Origin: an uncultured Collinsella sp.
Lineage (GTDB): Bacteria > Actinomycetota > Coriobacteriia > Coriobacteriales > Coriobacteriaceae
Direction of reading: 5' to 3'
NCBI GenBank assembly: GCA_900544115.1
Contig: UQTW01000039.1
Span: forward strand, 1-15,665
Length of the DNA: 15,665 bases
The position numbers and the translations under genes are program-made. The notes under the pieces are model-generated. The model was not told the origin of the DNA and searched no databases. It saw only the letters and a list, made by a program, of their open reading frames with translations. Shown in pieces: positions 1 to 9,259 of the stretch; position 1 is the first letter of the stretch, and each line of letters starts with the position of its first letter.

Positions 1-37
1 GTCAGATTGCCGCTTAGGGGCGTTTGCAGCGTCAACT

Positions 38-67
38 GGTTACGCGGGCTGGTAAGCCCGCGTAACC
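38..67 (-). terminator. Perfect 13-bp inverted repeat directly after the LCP gene
   Basis: A 13-bp arm at 38-50 (ggttacgcgggct) is exactly complementary to 55-67, with a 4-nt loop at 51-54. On the minus strand the hairpin begins at the first base after the LCP stop codon, the position expected of a terminator or 3'-end stabiliser. No run of T follows on either strand, so it is not a classical intrinsic terminator. It could also serve a convergent plus-strand gene ending left of the window. Confidence 0.55.
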
Positions 68-1303
68 CTAATAATTGGCCTCGTAACCGTTGCCGTCGCC
101 GGTGGGCTGTTCGTAGTAGTCCGAATCGCTCGAATCGCTTGAGCCATCGGAATCGTCAGAGCTGACCGATGAGGTTGCGGTGCCGTTTGCGTAGTCGTCA
201 GACGTGTTGTTGCTGAGGTCGCCGATCGTAGAGCTGGAGCCGTCGGAAAGACCCATGGTGTTGGGACCCTTGGGATCCTTGCCGGCATCGACGCGCTCCA
301 TCATTTCCTTGAGCTCGTCCTCGTAGACAAAGACGTAGCTCACACCGTCAATCATGGTGCTGTCGTCGGCGTACGAAGGCAGGTTGGCCGAGTAGATACC
401 GTCGACATCCATACCGCGCATGGCGTTGACCGTAGAGACGATATCCTGAACGCTCATATCGGTCACGAGCATATCGGACAGCGAATTAACCAGGCCAAAG
501 ATCTTCGTGGCATCGAAGTTATTGAGAATCTGGTTGGCAAGGGCGCCAAGCACCTGACGCTGGTGGCGCATGCGCGTGTAATCGCCGTCGGCATAGGTGT
601 AGCGGCAGCGGGCATAGGTAAGGGCGGTGGCACCGTCCATATGCTGCTGGCCAGCGGTAATCTTAATATCCAGGTGCTCGGGGTCGTCAACATCATCGGT
701 TGCGTTAATGTCGATACCGCCAACCGAATCAATCAGCGCCTGCATACCGTCGAAGCTAACCTCGGCATAGTGGGAAATCTGAACACCGCACAGCTCGTTG
801 ACCGCCTCGACCATGGCCTCGGCGCCGCCAACGGTATGGCAGGCGTTGATCTTCATGGTCTCGCCCTTGTACTCGACCTTGGTGTCGCGCGGAACGGAAA
901 TGAGCGTCGCCTGCTTTTGCGTGGGGTCGATGCGTGCCAGGATAATCGAGTCGGCACGATACGTATCCTCGCCCGGACGGCCGTCGGTGCCAAGAAGCAG
1001 CACGTAGAACGGATCCTTTGCCTCATCGGTGTCAACCAGAACCCGACGCAGATTGTCAGTAATGACATTAGAATCGCCGAGCTTGCCCATAATGGTGGCA
1101 AACCACAGGCCGGCAGCGGTAGTGGCACTCAGCAGCACGCCAAGCACGACAATGAGCGCGACGTGACGAATCGTGTGGCTACGGCGACGTTGACGAGCGC
1201 GCTCGGAATAGCGAGCCACGTTATCGCGACTGTAGATCTTGGCCTGCGCACCAGTTGAGGGTCTTCGGGTGGTGGTATCCGCGAGGGGCTTTTTATTAAA
1301 CAT
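68..1303 (-). CDS. LytR-CpsA-Psr (LCP) family wall-polymer ligase
   Basis: A 411-residue membrane-anchored protein. LCP enzymes move undecaprenyl-linked glycopolymers onto peptidoglycan at the outer face of the membrane. It has a basic cytoplasmic tail (1-47), one membrane helix (about 48-71) and an LCP domain (about 98-260). Recognisable motifs are LLGTDGR (103-109), RADSIILARID (116-126), SVPRDT (136-141), the YARCR segment (230-234) and the Arg-rich GDYTRMRHQRQ (240-250). After about residue 340 there is a low-complexity Ser/Asp/Gly tail. I chose the ATG at 1303 because AGG lies 6 nt upstream; a TTG two codons earlier is possible. The gene starts 12 nt after the murA stop, so the two are probably cotranscribed, fitting a joint cell-wall role. 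The family is clear, but which polymer it attaches cannot be told. Confidence 0.93.
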   Translation of the reverse strand: MFNKKPLADTTTRRPSTGAQAKIYSRDNVARYSERARQRRRSHTIRHVALIVVLGVLLSATTAAGLWFATIMGKLGDSNVITDNLRRVLVDTDEAKDPFYVLLLGTDGRPGEDTYRADSIILARIDPTQKQATLISVPRDTKVEYKGETMKINACHTVGGAEAMVEAVNELCGVQISHYAEVSFDGMQALIDSVGGIDINATDDVDDPEHLDIKITAGQQHMDGATALTYARCRYTYADGDYTRMRHQRQVLGALANQILNNFDATKIFGLVNSLSDMLVTDMSVQDIVSTVNAMRGMDVDGIYSANLPSYADDSTMIDGVSYVFVYEDELKEMMERVDAGKDPKGPNTMGLSDGSSSTIGDLSNNTSDDYANGTATSSVSSDDSDGSSDSSDSDYYEQPTGDGNGYEANY

Positions 1304-1315
1304 AGGCAACCTGTA

Positions 1316-2599
1316 TTAGTAGATGACGGGATCGGGGACGGTAGCATGCTCGACATGCGCGCCAAGCGCCTGCAGCTTTTCGACAAACTGCTCGTAGCCG
1401 CGCTTGATGTGATGGATAGCCGAAACCTCGGTCGTCCCGTCGGCGATCAAGCCCGCTACGACGAGGGCCGCTCCGCCGCGCAGATCGGGCGAGGTAACCT
1501 GTGCACCCGAGAAGCCCTTGACGCCATGAATCATGGCATGATGGCTCTCGATACGAATGTCGGCACCCATGCGCACCAGCTCAGAGGCAAACATAAAGCG
1601 ATTCTCGAAGATGTTCTCGGTAATAACGGAACTGCCGCCGGAGAGGGCGGAGAGCACCATAATTTGTGCCTGCATGTCGGTCGGGAAGCCGGGGAACGGA
1701 AGCGTCTGGATGTCGACAGGCTTGATACGCTCGGCACGGTTCACATGGACGCCATCCTCGACGCGCTCGCAGTCGATACCCATGAGCTCCATCTTCTTGA
1801 GCACCATACCCAAGTGAATGGGACAAAAGCCCGTGACATCGACACCGCGATCGTCTGCCATCAACGCACCGGCGACGATAAAGGTACCGGCCTCGATGCG
1901 GTCGCCCACTACGCGATGGGTAACAGGATGCAGCTCTTCCACGCCCTCGATGGTCACGACAGGCGTACCGGCGCCAACAATCTTGGCACCCATTTCGTTG
2001 AGCATGTTGGCGAGATCGACGATCTCGGGCTCGCGGGCGGCATTGTCGATAACCGTGGTGCCCTGCGCGCGCACGGATGCCATAATGAGGTTCTCGGTCG
2101 CACCGACACTGGCAAACTCGAGCGTGACGGTGGTACCGCGCAGGCCCTGAGGCGCGCTGGCGTTGATGTAGCCGTGGGCGGTATCAAACTCGACGCCCAG
2201 GGCCTCGAGACCCAGAATATGCATGTCGATCTTGCGGGCACCTAGGTTGCAGCCGCCCGGCATGGCGATCTTGGCGCGATGGAAGCGACCCAGCAGGGGC
2301 CCCATGACGGCGGTGGAAGCACGCATCTTAGCGACGAGCTCATAGGGAGCCTCCCAGGAATCGACCTGAGAGGTATCGATCTCGAGCGTGTGCTCGTCGA
2401 GAACATCGATCGTAGCGCCCATGCCCTTGAGCACCTTGCCCATCACGTGGACATCGGAAATATCGGGCACGTTCTGCAGCGTCGTCTTGCCCGGCGCCAG
2501 AAGCGTTGCCGCCATGAGTTTGAGCGCGGAGTTCTTAGCACCCGAGACGGGCACGGAGCCTCCGATGGCGTGGCCACCCTCAACGCGGATAATATCCAA
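1316..2599 (-). CDS. murA: UDP-N-acetylglucosamine 1-carboxyvinyltransferase (MurA)
   Basis: A 427-residue cytoplasmic enzyme, full length for the family. It transfers enolpyruvate from PEP to UDP-GlcNAc, the first committed step of peptidoglycan synthesis. The N terminus has the SGAKNSALKLMAA segment (19-31) with the substrate-binding Lys-Asn at 22-23. KMRAS (91-95) follows, and then the active-site loop MPGGCNLGARKIDMH with Cys117. That cysteine is the fosfomycin target, and its presence predicts sensitivity at the enzyme level. The start is a TTG at 2599, chosen because AAAGGG lies 7 nt upstream and no in-frame ATG fits; an upstream ATG is out of frame. A terminator-like hairpin sits about 13 nt before the start. 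The LCP gene follows 12 nt downstream. Confidence 0.97.
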   Translation of the reverse strand: MDIIRVEGGHAIGGSVPVSGAKNSALKLMAATLLAPGKTTLQNVPDISDVHVMGKVLKGMGATIDVLDEHTLEIDTSQVDSWEAPYELVAKMRASTAVMGPLLGRFHRAKIAMPGGCNLGARKIDMHILGLEALGVEFDTAHGYINASAPQGLRGTTVTLEFASVGATENLIMASVRAQGTTVIDNAAREPEIVDLANMLNEMGAKIVGAGTPVVTIEGVEELHPVTHRVVGDRIEAGTFIVAGALMADDRGVDVTGFCPIHLGMVLKKMELMGIDCERVEDGVHVNRAERIKPVDIQTLPFPGFPTDMQAQIMVLSALSGGSSVITENIFENRFMFASELVRMGADIRIESHHAMIHGVKGFSGAQVTSPDLRGGAALVVAGLIADGTTEVSAIHHIKRGYEQFVEKLQALGAHVEHATVPDPVIY

Positions 2600-2612
2600 G
2601 GTCTACCCTTTC

Positions 2613-2651
2613 AAAAAGCATGCCCGGGGTGGCCAAGCCATCCCGGGCATG
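2613..2651 (-). terminator. Intrinsic terminator or attenuator between atpC and murA
   Basis: Arms at 2637-2651 and 2619-2633 pair over 15 bp, with a single G-T pair and a 3-nt loop at 2634-2636. On the minus strand the stem is followed by C and then five T (2613-2617). This is the classical form of an intrinsic terminator for the ATP synthase transcript. The murA ribosome-binding site begins immediately after the T run, so murA must be reached by readthrough or by a promoter close to or within the hairpin. Confidence 0.8.
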
Positions 2652-2687
2652 ATGTGTTCGCAAATGGTCGAACGCTAAATCGTTTGA

Positions 2688-3080
2688 CTATTGGGCAAGC
2701 TTGAGCTTACACCATGCGATTTCATTATAGAGGTAGGCGCGGCGTGCATCATCCTCCGACAAATTACCCAGCTTCTCTTCAAAACCTTGAATATCAGCTT
2801 TAAGCTTGTCGGCATCGACGGTCGCCAAATCGCAAGCGCGCTCGGCGAGAACGGTCACGACATCGTCCGCAACCTGGGCATAGCCGCCGGCCACGGCAAA
2901 CGTGTGGTCGACAGTGCCCATGGCCTTATCGGAAACGCGAACGTAACCGCGGTCGATCGTGCAGATCTCGCTGGAGTGAGCAGGCAGAACGCCAAACTCG
3001 CCATCCGTGGACGGAATCGACACAAACGCAGCGTCGCCCTCATAGGCGCAGCTCACGGGGCACACGATGCGGATACGCAT
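2688..3080 (-). CDS. atpC: F1Fo ATP synthase epsilon subunit
   Basis: A 130-residue subunit of the central stalk of F1, on the cytoplasmic side. It couples c-ring rotation to catalysis and can inhibit ATP hydrolysis. The N-terminal beta sandwich (about 1-85) carries the family pattern EGDAAFVSIPSTDGEFGVLPAH near residues 14-35. The C-terminal helical hairpin (about 87-130) is complete. It starts 3 nt after the atpD stop with GGGAGAAG as ribosome-binding site. It is the last gene of the operon and is followed by the hairpin at 2613-2651. Confidence 0.95.
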   Translation of the reverse strand: MRIRIVCPVSCAYEGDAAFVSIPSTDGEFGVLPAHSSEICTIDRGYVRVSDKAMGTVDHTFAVAGGYAQVADDVVTVLAERACDLATVDADKLKADIQGFEEKLGNLSEDDARRAYLYNEIAWCKLKLAQ

Positions 3081-3083
3081 AAC

Positions 3084-4537
<1,454 letters not shown>

Positions 4538-4538
<1 letters not shown>

Positions 4539-5446
4539 TACTGTTCCTCCAATGCTGAGGCTCCGCCGACGATCTCGTTGATCTCGGTCGTGATCGAAGC
4601 CTGGCGCACGCGACTATACGTGCGGGTAAGGGTCGAGATGATCGCGGTGGCGTTTTCCGTCGCGGAGTGCATGGCCTTGCGGCGTGCACCCTGCTCGGCA
4701 GCCGCCGAATCGATCAGGGCCTGGTAGATGACCGTCAGGATATAAGACGGCACAAGCTTGCCGAGAACATGCTCGGGAGAGGGCACGAACTCGAACGTGG
4801 ACGAGATGCGCTTAGGGGCGTCGGTCTCGTTCTTACGCGGACCGTGGGCCATAGCGATCATCTCGGGGTCGAGCGGCAACAGATGCTCGACGCGAAGCTC
4901 CTGATCCACGCGGTTCTTGGCGTGGTGGTAGACAAGCTCGACACGGTCAAGCTCACCGGCACGATACGCATCGCAGATATGAGAGGAAATCATGCGGGCC
5001 TGATTGAAATCGGGCTCAGAGGAGTTGCCCTCAAAGTGCATGACAACGTTTGCGCGGTCACGGAAATACGTGACCGGCTTACGCCCGCACGCGATGATCT
5101 CGCACTCGATGCCGTCGTTCGCCCAAGAAGCGGCGAGCTTTTCGGCCGTGCGCTCCACCGTCGTATTGAAACCGCCGGCAAGGCCGCGGTCCGAGGCAAT
5201 AACGACAATCAGGCCATGCTTGACGCTCTCATGCTTCTGCAGCATGGGATCGGTGCCCGAACAGGAGGCGTCGCCGGCGACCGTCAACATGACGTCGGTC
5301 AGCGCCTCCTTATAGGGCTCGGCCTGCTTGGAGCGATCGAGGGCACGACGGATCTTGGCCGTAGAGACCATCTCCATCGTGCGCGTGATCTGCTTGGTCG
5401 TGGTAACCGAGGAGATTCGCTTCTTAATGTCGCGAAGGTTGGCCAT
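4538..5446 (-). CDS. atpG: F1Fo ATP synthase gamma subunit
   Basis: A 302-residue rotor shaft that turns inside the alpha3-beta3 head. The N-terminal helix begins MANLRDIKKRISSVTTTKQI and contains the conserved TMEMVSTAKI segment. The C-terminal helix ends with AISTLTR-like and SITTEINEIVGGASAL segments, the most conserved part of the family. The middle Rossmann-like domain contains SDRGLAGGFN (near 85-94). The ATG at 5446 lies 5 nt after the atpA stop, with GAGGAG about 11 nt upstream. The stop overlaps the atpD start by one base. Length and both conserved ends show that the gene is intact. Confidence 0.97.
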
Positions 5447-5451
5447 GGGGC

Positions 5452-7050
5452 TTAGTTCTCCTCTGATCCAGAAACATCCGAATGGTGCTTGGCCATGAAC
5501 TGCTGCTTGAAGTCGCCGATGACGCGCAAGAGCTCAGCCTTGGTGTCATCATCGATCTTCTTGGCGCGAACCTTGTCGAGCAGCGAGCCAAAGCCATTGT
5601 CCATGTACTCGATGAGCTCGGCACGGAAGGGCAGCACGTCGGCGATCTCCAGGTCATCCAGGAAGCCCTCGTTGCCAGCGAACAGCGTAACGATCTGCTC
5701 GCCAACCTCAAACGGCTTGTAACGCGGCTGCTTCAGGAGCTCGGTCATGCGAGCACCATGGGTCAGCTGCTTCTGAGTAGCCTCGTCGAGGTCGGAGCCG
5801 AACTGCGTAAAGCCAGCGAGCTCCTGGTACGAAGCGAGGTCCAGACGGAGGTTGCCGGCGACCTGCTTCATGGCCTTGGTCTGCGCATCGCCACCGACGC
5901 GGGACACGGAGATGCCCACGTCGACTGCCGGGCGCTGACCCTGGAAGAAGAGCTCGGACTGCAGGTAGATCTGACCATCGGTAATGGAAATGACGTTGGT
6001 CGGAATGTAGGCCGAGACGTCGCCGTCCTGGGTCTCGATGATCGGCAGTGCCGTCATGGAGCCGTAACCGTTCTTCTTGGACATCTTGACGGCACGCTCG
6101 AGCAGACGAGAGTGCAGGTAGAAGATGTCGCCAGGATAGGCCTCGCGTCCGGGCGGACGATGCAGCGTCAGCGACATCTGACGGTAGGCCACAGCCTGCT
6201 TGGACAGGTCGTCGTAGATGACGAGCACGTGGCCGCCGGGGTTGGTCTCGCTGGCGGGCTTGCCGTCCTCGCCGTTGTACATGAAGAACTCGCCGATAGC
6301 GGCACCGGCCATAGGCGCGATGTACTGCATAGGGGCGGAATCGGCAGCGGTGGCCGAAACGATGATGGTGTAGTCGAGCGCACCGTGCTGAGCGAGGGTC
6401 TCGCGGATGTTGGCAACCGTGGAGGCCTTCTGGCCGATGGCGACATAGATGCAGACCATGCCCTTGCCGCGCTGGTTGAGGATAGCGTCGATGGCGATGG
6501 CGGTCTTACCGGTCTTACGGTCGCCGATGATGAGCTCACGCTGACCGCGGCCGATAGGCACCATGGAGTCGATGGCCAGCAGGCCGGTCTGAACCGGCTC
6601 GCACACCGGGGTACGGTCGATGACACCGGGGGCCTTGAACTCGATGGGGCGACGGTGCGTGGCGACGATGTCACCCAAACCGTCGATAGGCTGGCCGAGC
6701 GGATTGACGACGCGGCCGAGCATGGCGCGGCTCACAGGGATATCCATAATGCGGCCAGTGGTGCGGCACTCGTCGCCTTCCTTGATGGCGTCGACGGCAC
6801 CGAACAGAACGGCGCCGACCTCGTCACGGTCAAGGTTCTGGGCAAGGCCGAAGACGGTCTCACCGGTATCGGAGCTCTTGAACTCCAGAAGCTCGCCTGC
6901 CATGGCGCTCTTGAGGCCGGAGACGCGCGCGATGCCGTCGCCTACCTCGTCGACCGTTGAAACCTCATGCGTATCGACCGTCGCGGAGAGGCTCGTGAGC
7001 TGCTCCTGCAGTTTCTTGGCGATATCCTGGGCATTGAGGGTTTCGGACAT
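5452..7050 (-). CDS. atpA: F1Fo ATP synthase alpha subunit
   Basis: A 532-residue non-catalytic nucleotide-binding subunit of F1. Walker A is GDRKTGKT (176-183), with Lys where many bacteria have Gln (GDRQTGKT); I recall the Lys form from actinobacteria. The arginine-finger region is intact (the VSRVGGDAQ segment following ITDGQIYLQSELFF). The C terminus ends in a short polar tail, HHSDVSGSEEN. The ATG overlaps the atpH stop by one base (TAATG), and a strong GGAGGTG lies 7 nt upstream. No frameshift or gap is seen. Confidence 0.98.
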   Translation of the reverse strand: MSETLNAQDIAKKLQEQLTSLSATVDTHEVSTVDEVGDGIARVSGLKSAMAGELLEFKSSDTGETVFGLAQNLDRDEVGAVLFGAVDAIKEGDECRTTGRIMDIPVSRAMLGRVVNPLGQPIDGLGDIVATHRRPIEFKAPGVIDRTPVCEPVQTGLLAIDSMVPIGRGQRELIIGDRKTGKTAIAIDAILNQRGKGMVCIYVAIGQKASTVANIRETLAQHGALDYTIIVSATAADSAPMQYIAPMAGAAIGEFFMYNGEDGKPASETNPGGHVLVIYDDLSKQAVAYRQMSLTLHRPPGREAYPGDIFYLHSRLLERAVKMSKKNGYGSMTALPIIETQDGDVSAYIPTNVISITDGQIYLQSELFFQGQRPAVDVGISVSRVGGDAQTKAMKQVAGNLRLDLASYQELAGFTQFGSDLDEATQKQLTHGARMTELLKQPRYKPFEVGEQIVTLFAGNEGFLDDLEIADVLPFRAELIEYMDNGFGSLLDKVRAKKIDDDTKAELLRVIGDFKQQFMAKHHSDVSGSEEN

Positions 7051-7526
7051 TAGGCTTCACCTCCGTACGAATTAGCAGAGTTTGCGAGGGTCTCCTGCGC
7101 GATGCGCAGCTGCGTCTTGACGGAAATGTCACGACGCTCGCCGCGGGCCTCGAGCACCAGGCCGCCCACGATAGACGGGTCGACCTGCTCGATAAGGAAT
7201 ACCTTGCGGCCGAAGTCCTGCTCGCATTTCTTAGTGATGGTTTGACGCAGCTCGTCGTCGAGCGGGATCGCCGTGGTGACGGTCACGCCCACTACATCCT
7301 CGTCTTCCTCGGCAACATACTTAAAGGCAGCTGCCACCTTGGGAAGAAGGTCGAGCTGGTCGCGCTTGGACATGGTGTCGAGCACAGCGATGATCTCGGG
7401 GCTGGCGCTAGCCAGACGCTCGATCATCTCGAGGTCCTCGAATACATGGTTCTCGGCCTTGGCGGCTTCCAGAAGGGAGCGCGCGTAGGTCTCGAGCACC
7501 TTGTCCTGATAGCGGCTAGTCGGCAT
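7050..7526 (-). CDS. atpH: F1Fo ATP synthase delta subunit
   Basis: A 158-residue subunit of the peripheral stalk. It caps the alpha3-beta3 head and holds the b subunits. The N-terminal helical domain starts with YARSLLEAAKAEN and DLEMIERL. The C-terminal region has the hallmark VDPSIVGGLVLEARGERRDIS followed by QLRIAQETLA. It is somewhat shorter than the usual 175-180 residues. The ATG at 7526 lies inside the end of atpF (11-nt overlap), so translational coupling is likely. It is not fused to subunit b, unlike the b-delta fusion known in mycobacteria. Confidence 0.94.
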   Translation of the reverse strand: MPTSRYQDKVLETYARSLLEAAKAENHVFEDLEMIERLASASPEIIAVLDTMSKRDQLDLLPKVAAAFKYVAEEDEDVVGVTVTTAIPLDDELRQTITKKCEQDFGRKVFLIEQVDPSIVGGLVLEARGERRDISVKTQLRIAQETLANSANSYGGEA

Positions 7527-8118
7527 TCAGGCTACCTGCTTCCTGGATGTAGCGCTCGATGAGCTTCTTCTGCTCGGTCTCGTCCTCGAGTGCCTCGCCC
7601 ACGATCTTGGTGGCGACGGCAACGGACAGGTCGGCGATGGAGCTCGCGGCACCGGCGTAAATGGACTTGCGCTCGTCCTCGACGGTCGTATGGGCCTTGG
7701 CGATGATCTCCTCGGCCTCCTTGTGAGCAGCCTCGATGATACGGGCGCGCTCGGACTCGGCGTCCTTACGGGCCTCGAGAACGATGTCGGCAGCCTGACG
7801 ACGGGCGTCGGTGACGATCGAGTCGGACTCAGCGCGCTTGGCGATAGCCTCCTGCTTGGTCTTTTCGGCCTCGTCGAGGCTCTCCTCGATCTTCTTGCCG
7901 CGCTCCTCCATGGTTTTCATGATGCCCGGCAGGGCGACCTTGGCCAGCACGATCCAGATAATCAGGAAGGCGATAAGCGCCGGGATGAACTCCGCCATCT
8001 TAGGGATGAGGATGTCCGCACCGGCAGCGCCGTCCTCGGCGAACGCGGAAACCGGCATGAGCAGCGCGGCCGCGGACGCGGAGAGTGCGATCGCGCTCTT
8101 CTGGGATGAAAGATTCAT
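7516..8118 (-). CDS. atpF: F1Fo ATP synthase b subunit with a signal-peptide-like N terminus
   Basis: A 200-residue peripheral-stalk subunit linking Fo to F1. The membrane helix is about 42-62 (FIPALIAFLIIWIVLAKVAL). A long charged helix follows, rich in Glu/Lys/Ala (66-150), expected to form the right-handed coiled coil, and a C-terminal part that docks on delta. Ahead of the normal start lies an extra stretch: MNLSSQKSAI, a hydrophobic Ala/Leu run (9-22), then PVSAFA and EDG. This looks like a Sec signal peptide with a possible cut after Ala27. The ATG at 8118 has GGAG 8-9 nt upstream and starts 15 nt after atpE. A later start would lose the ribosome-binding site, so I keep the long form. 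Confidence 0.93.
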   Translation of the reverse strand: MNLSSQKSAIALSASAAALLMPVSAFAEDGAAGADILIPKMAEFIPALIAFLIIWIVLAKVALPGIMKTMEERGKKIEESLDEAEKTKQEAIAKRAESDSIVTDARRQAADIVLEARKDAESERARIIEAAHKEAEEIIAKAHTTVEDERKSIYAGAASSIADLSVAVATKIVGEALEDETEQKKLIERYIQEAGSLNAD

Positions 8119-8133
8119 ACTTGACGCTCCGTG

Positions 8134-8328
8134 CTATTTAACGATCAGCGCGACAACGAAGCCGATCAGAGCCAGAGCCTCGCCGAAGGCGGAGCCCATG
8201 ATGAAGACGGTGAACACGCGGCCCTGGACCTCAGGCTGACGGGCCATAGCACCCGTAGCACCCAGAGCAGACAGGCCGATAGCAAGACCAGCGCCGATAA
8301 CACCGAGACCGTAACCGATAACTCCCAC
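8134..8328 (-). CDS. atpE: F1Fo ATP synthase c subunit (rotor ring)
   Basis: A 64-residue helical hairpin that forms the ion-carrying ring of Fo. Helix 1 is Gly/Ala-rich. The cytoplasmic loop carries ARQPE (29-33), and Glu50 in the second helix is the ion-binding carboxylate, 20 residues after the loop Arg as in E. coli. The residues after it (EALALIGF) lack the Ser/Thr-Thr pattern of sodium-binding rings, so protons are the likely ion. Only 29 residues precede the loop Arg, against 40 in E. coli. The GTG start at 8328 has AAAGGAGG just upstream, and an in-frame TAA nine codons back excludes a longer version. Confidence 0.95.
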   Translation of the reverse strand: MGVIGYGLGVIGAGLAIGLSALGATGAMARQPEVQGRVFTVFIMGSAFGEALALIGFVVALIVK

Positions 8329-8452
8329 GATTCCTCCTTTGTCGTGCGTGTCTTATTTCACGCAGGATAACCTTTTTTATAACTGCCGGGCTCCATGGGT
8401 ACGGGCACCGGCGGTTTAACGAATTGCTTACCTTTAAGGCGCGAGCGGAAGG
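8329..8452 (-). promoter_or_regulatory. 124-nt leader between atpB and atpE
   Basis: This is the only large gap inside the ATP synthase operon. On the minus strand it holds a possible 5-bp stem (8408-8412 with 8385-8389), then an A-rich stretch ATAAAAAAGG, and it ends with AAAGGAGG before the atpE GTG. An A/U-rich leader that raises atpE translation is established in E. coli, where about ten c subunits are needed per complex. A similar role here is inferred. Confidence 0.45.
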
Positions 8453-9256
8453 CTACTCCTCCTCCGCGACCTCCTCTGCCTCGGAGACATACACGGCGGT
8501 AAGGACCGTGAAGACGTAAGCCTGGATGGCGCCGACCACAAGCTCGATCGCATAGATCAGGATGAGGATGGCAAGCCAGGCTAGCGAAGGCAGGGCGCCA
8601 ACGGCGTGGGCCGCGGAAACCTGCTGAAGCAGCGGCTGCATGAACATGCTCGCCATGATGGCGAACGAGCCCATGACCACGTGTCCTGCGAACATGTTGC
8701 AGAACAGACGGACGGCAAGCGTGATGAGACGCAGGAAGGTCGAGAAAAGCTCGACGACCCACACAAGCACGTTCATCGGGAAGCTTACGCCCTGCGGGGC
8801 GAGGCTCTTGACGTAGCCGATCACGCCGTGAGCCTTGCATCCGTAGTAGATGAAATACACGAAGGCGAAGATGGCGAGCGCGGCGGTGGAGCCGATTGCG
8901 CCGGTGCCGGGCTTCATTCCCGGAATCAGGCCGATCATGTTATTGATCAGGATGAACAGGAAAAGCGAGCACAGGAACGGGAAGTGCTTCTTCCAGTTCT
9001 CACCCACGACGCCCTTGCCGATATCGTTCTCGACGTACTCGATGATGTACTCGAAACCGTTGACGAAGAAGCCCTTGGGGACCAGGGTCTGCTTCTTCTT
9101 GAACACGGCCAGGACGATCAGGAGCACGATCGTGGAGACGATCAGCCAAAACGAGTACTGCGTGATGCCGCAGCTCAGATCGCCCACGACAGGGGTGGAG
9201 CTGAACTCGCTGACCAGATGATTAATCTCATCAGGCAGCTTTTCAAAAATTTCCAC
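8453..9256 (-). CDS. atpB: F1Fo ATP synthase a subunit
   Basis: A 267-residue integral membrane subunit that forms the proton half-channels beside the c ring. Several membrane helices are visible (about 34-52, 92-112, 125-140, 162-182, 193-210, 226-258). The essential Arg is Arg183 in LAVRLFCNMFAGH. The E. coli pair Glu219/His245 appears here swapped as His192/Glu238, a common arrangement outside enterobacteria, and the conserved Gln is Gln245. The start is GTG at 9256, with AAAGG 7 nt upstream, 3 nt after the atpI-like stop. The C terminus is acidic (EAEEVAEEE). Confidence 0.97.
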   Translation of the reverse strand: MEIFEKLPDEINHLVSEFSSTPVVGDLSCGITQYSFWLIVSTIVLLIVLAVFKKKQTLVPKGFFVNGFEYIIEYVENDIGKGVVGENWKKHFPFLCSLFLFILINNMIGLIPGMKPGTGAIGSTAALAIFAFVYFIYYGCKAHGVIGYVKSLAPQGVSFPMNVLVWVVELFSTFLRLITLAVRLFCNMFAGHVVMGSFAIMASMFMQPLLQQVSAAHAVGALPSLAWLAILILIYAIELVVGAIQAYVFTVLTAVYVSEAEEVAEEE

Positions 9257-9259
9257 GAC

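Noticed and set aside
4809..4821. A third copy of 13 bases of the end motif (cgcttaggggcgt)
   Set aside because: It lies in atpG and encodes a normal part of the protein (DAPKR). The flanking TTGC is missing, so coincidence is likely.
8358..8452. A peptide-like reading frame in the atpB-atpE gap (ending MEPGSYKKGYPA)
   Set aside because: It is the tail of an out-of-frame shadow of atpB, with no start codon linked to a ribosome-binding site.
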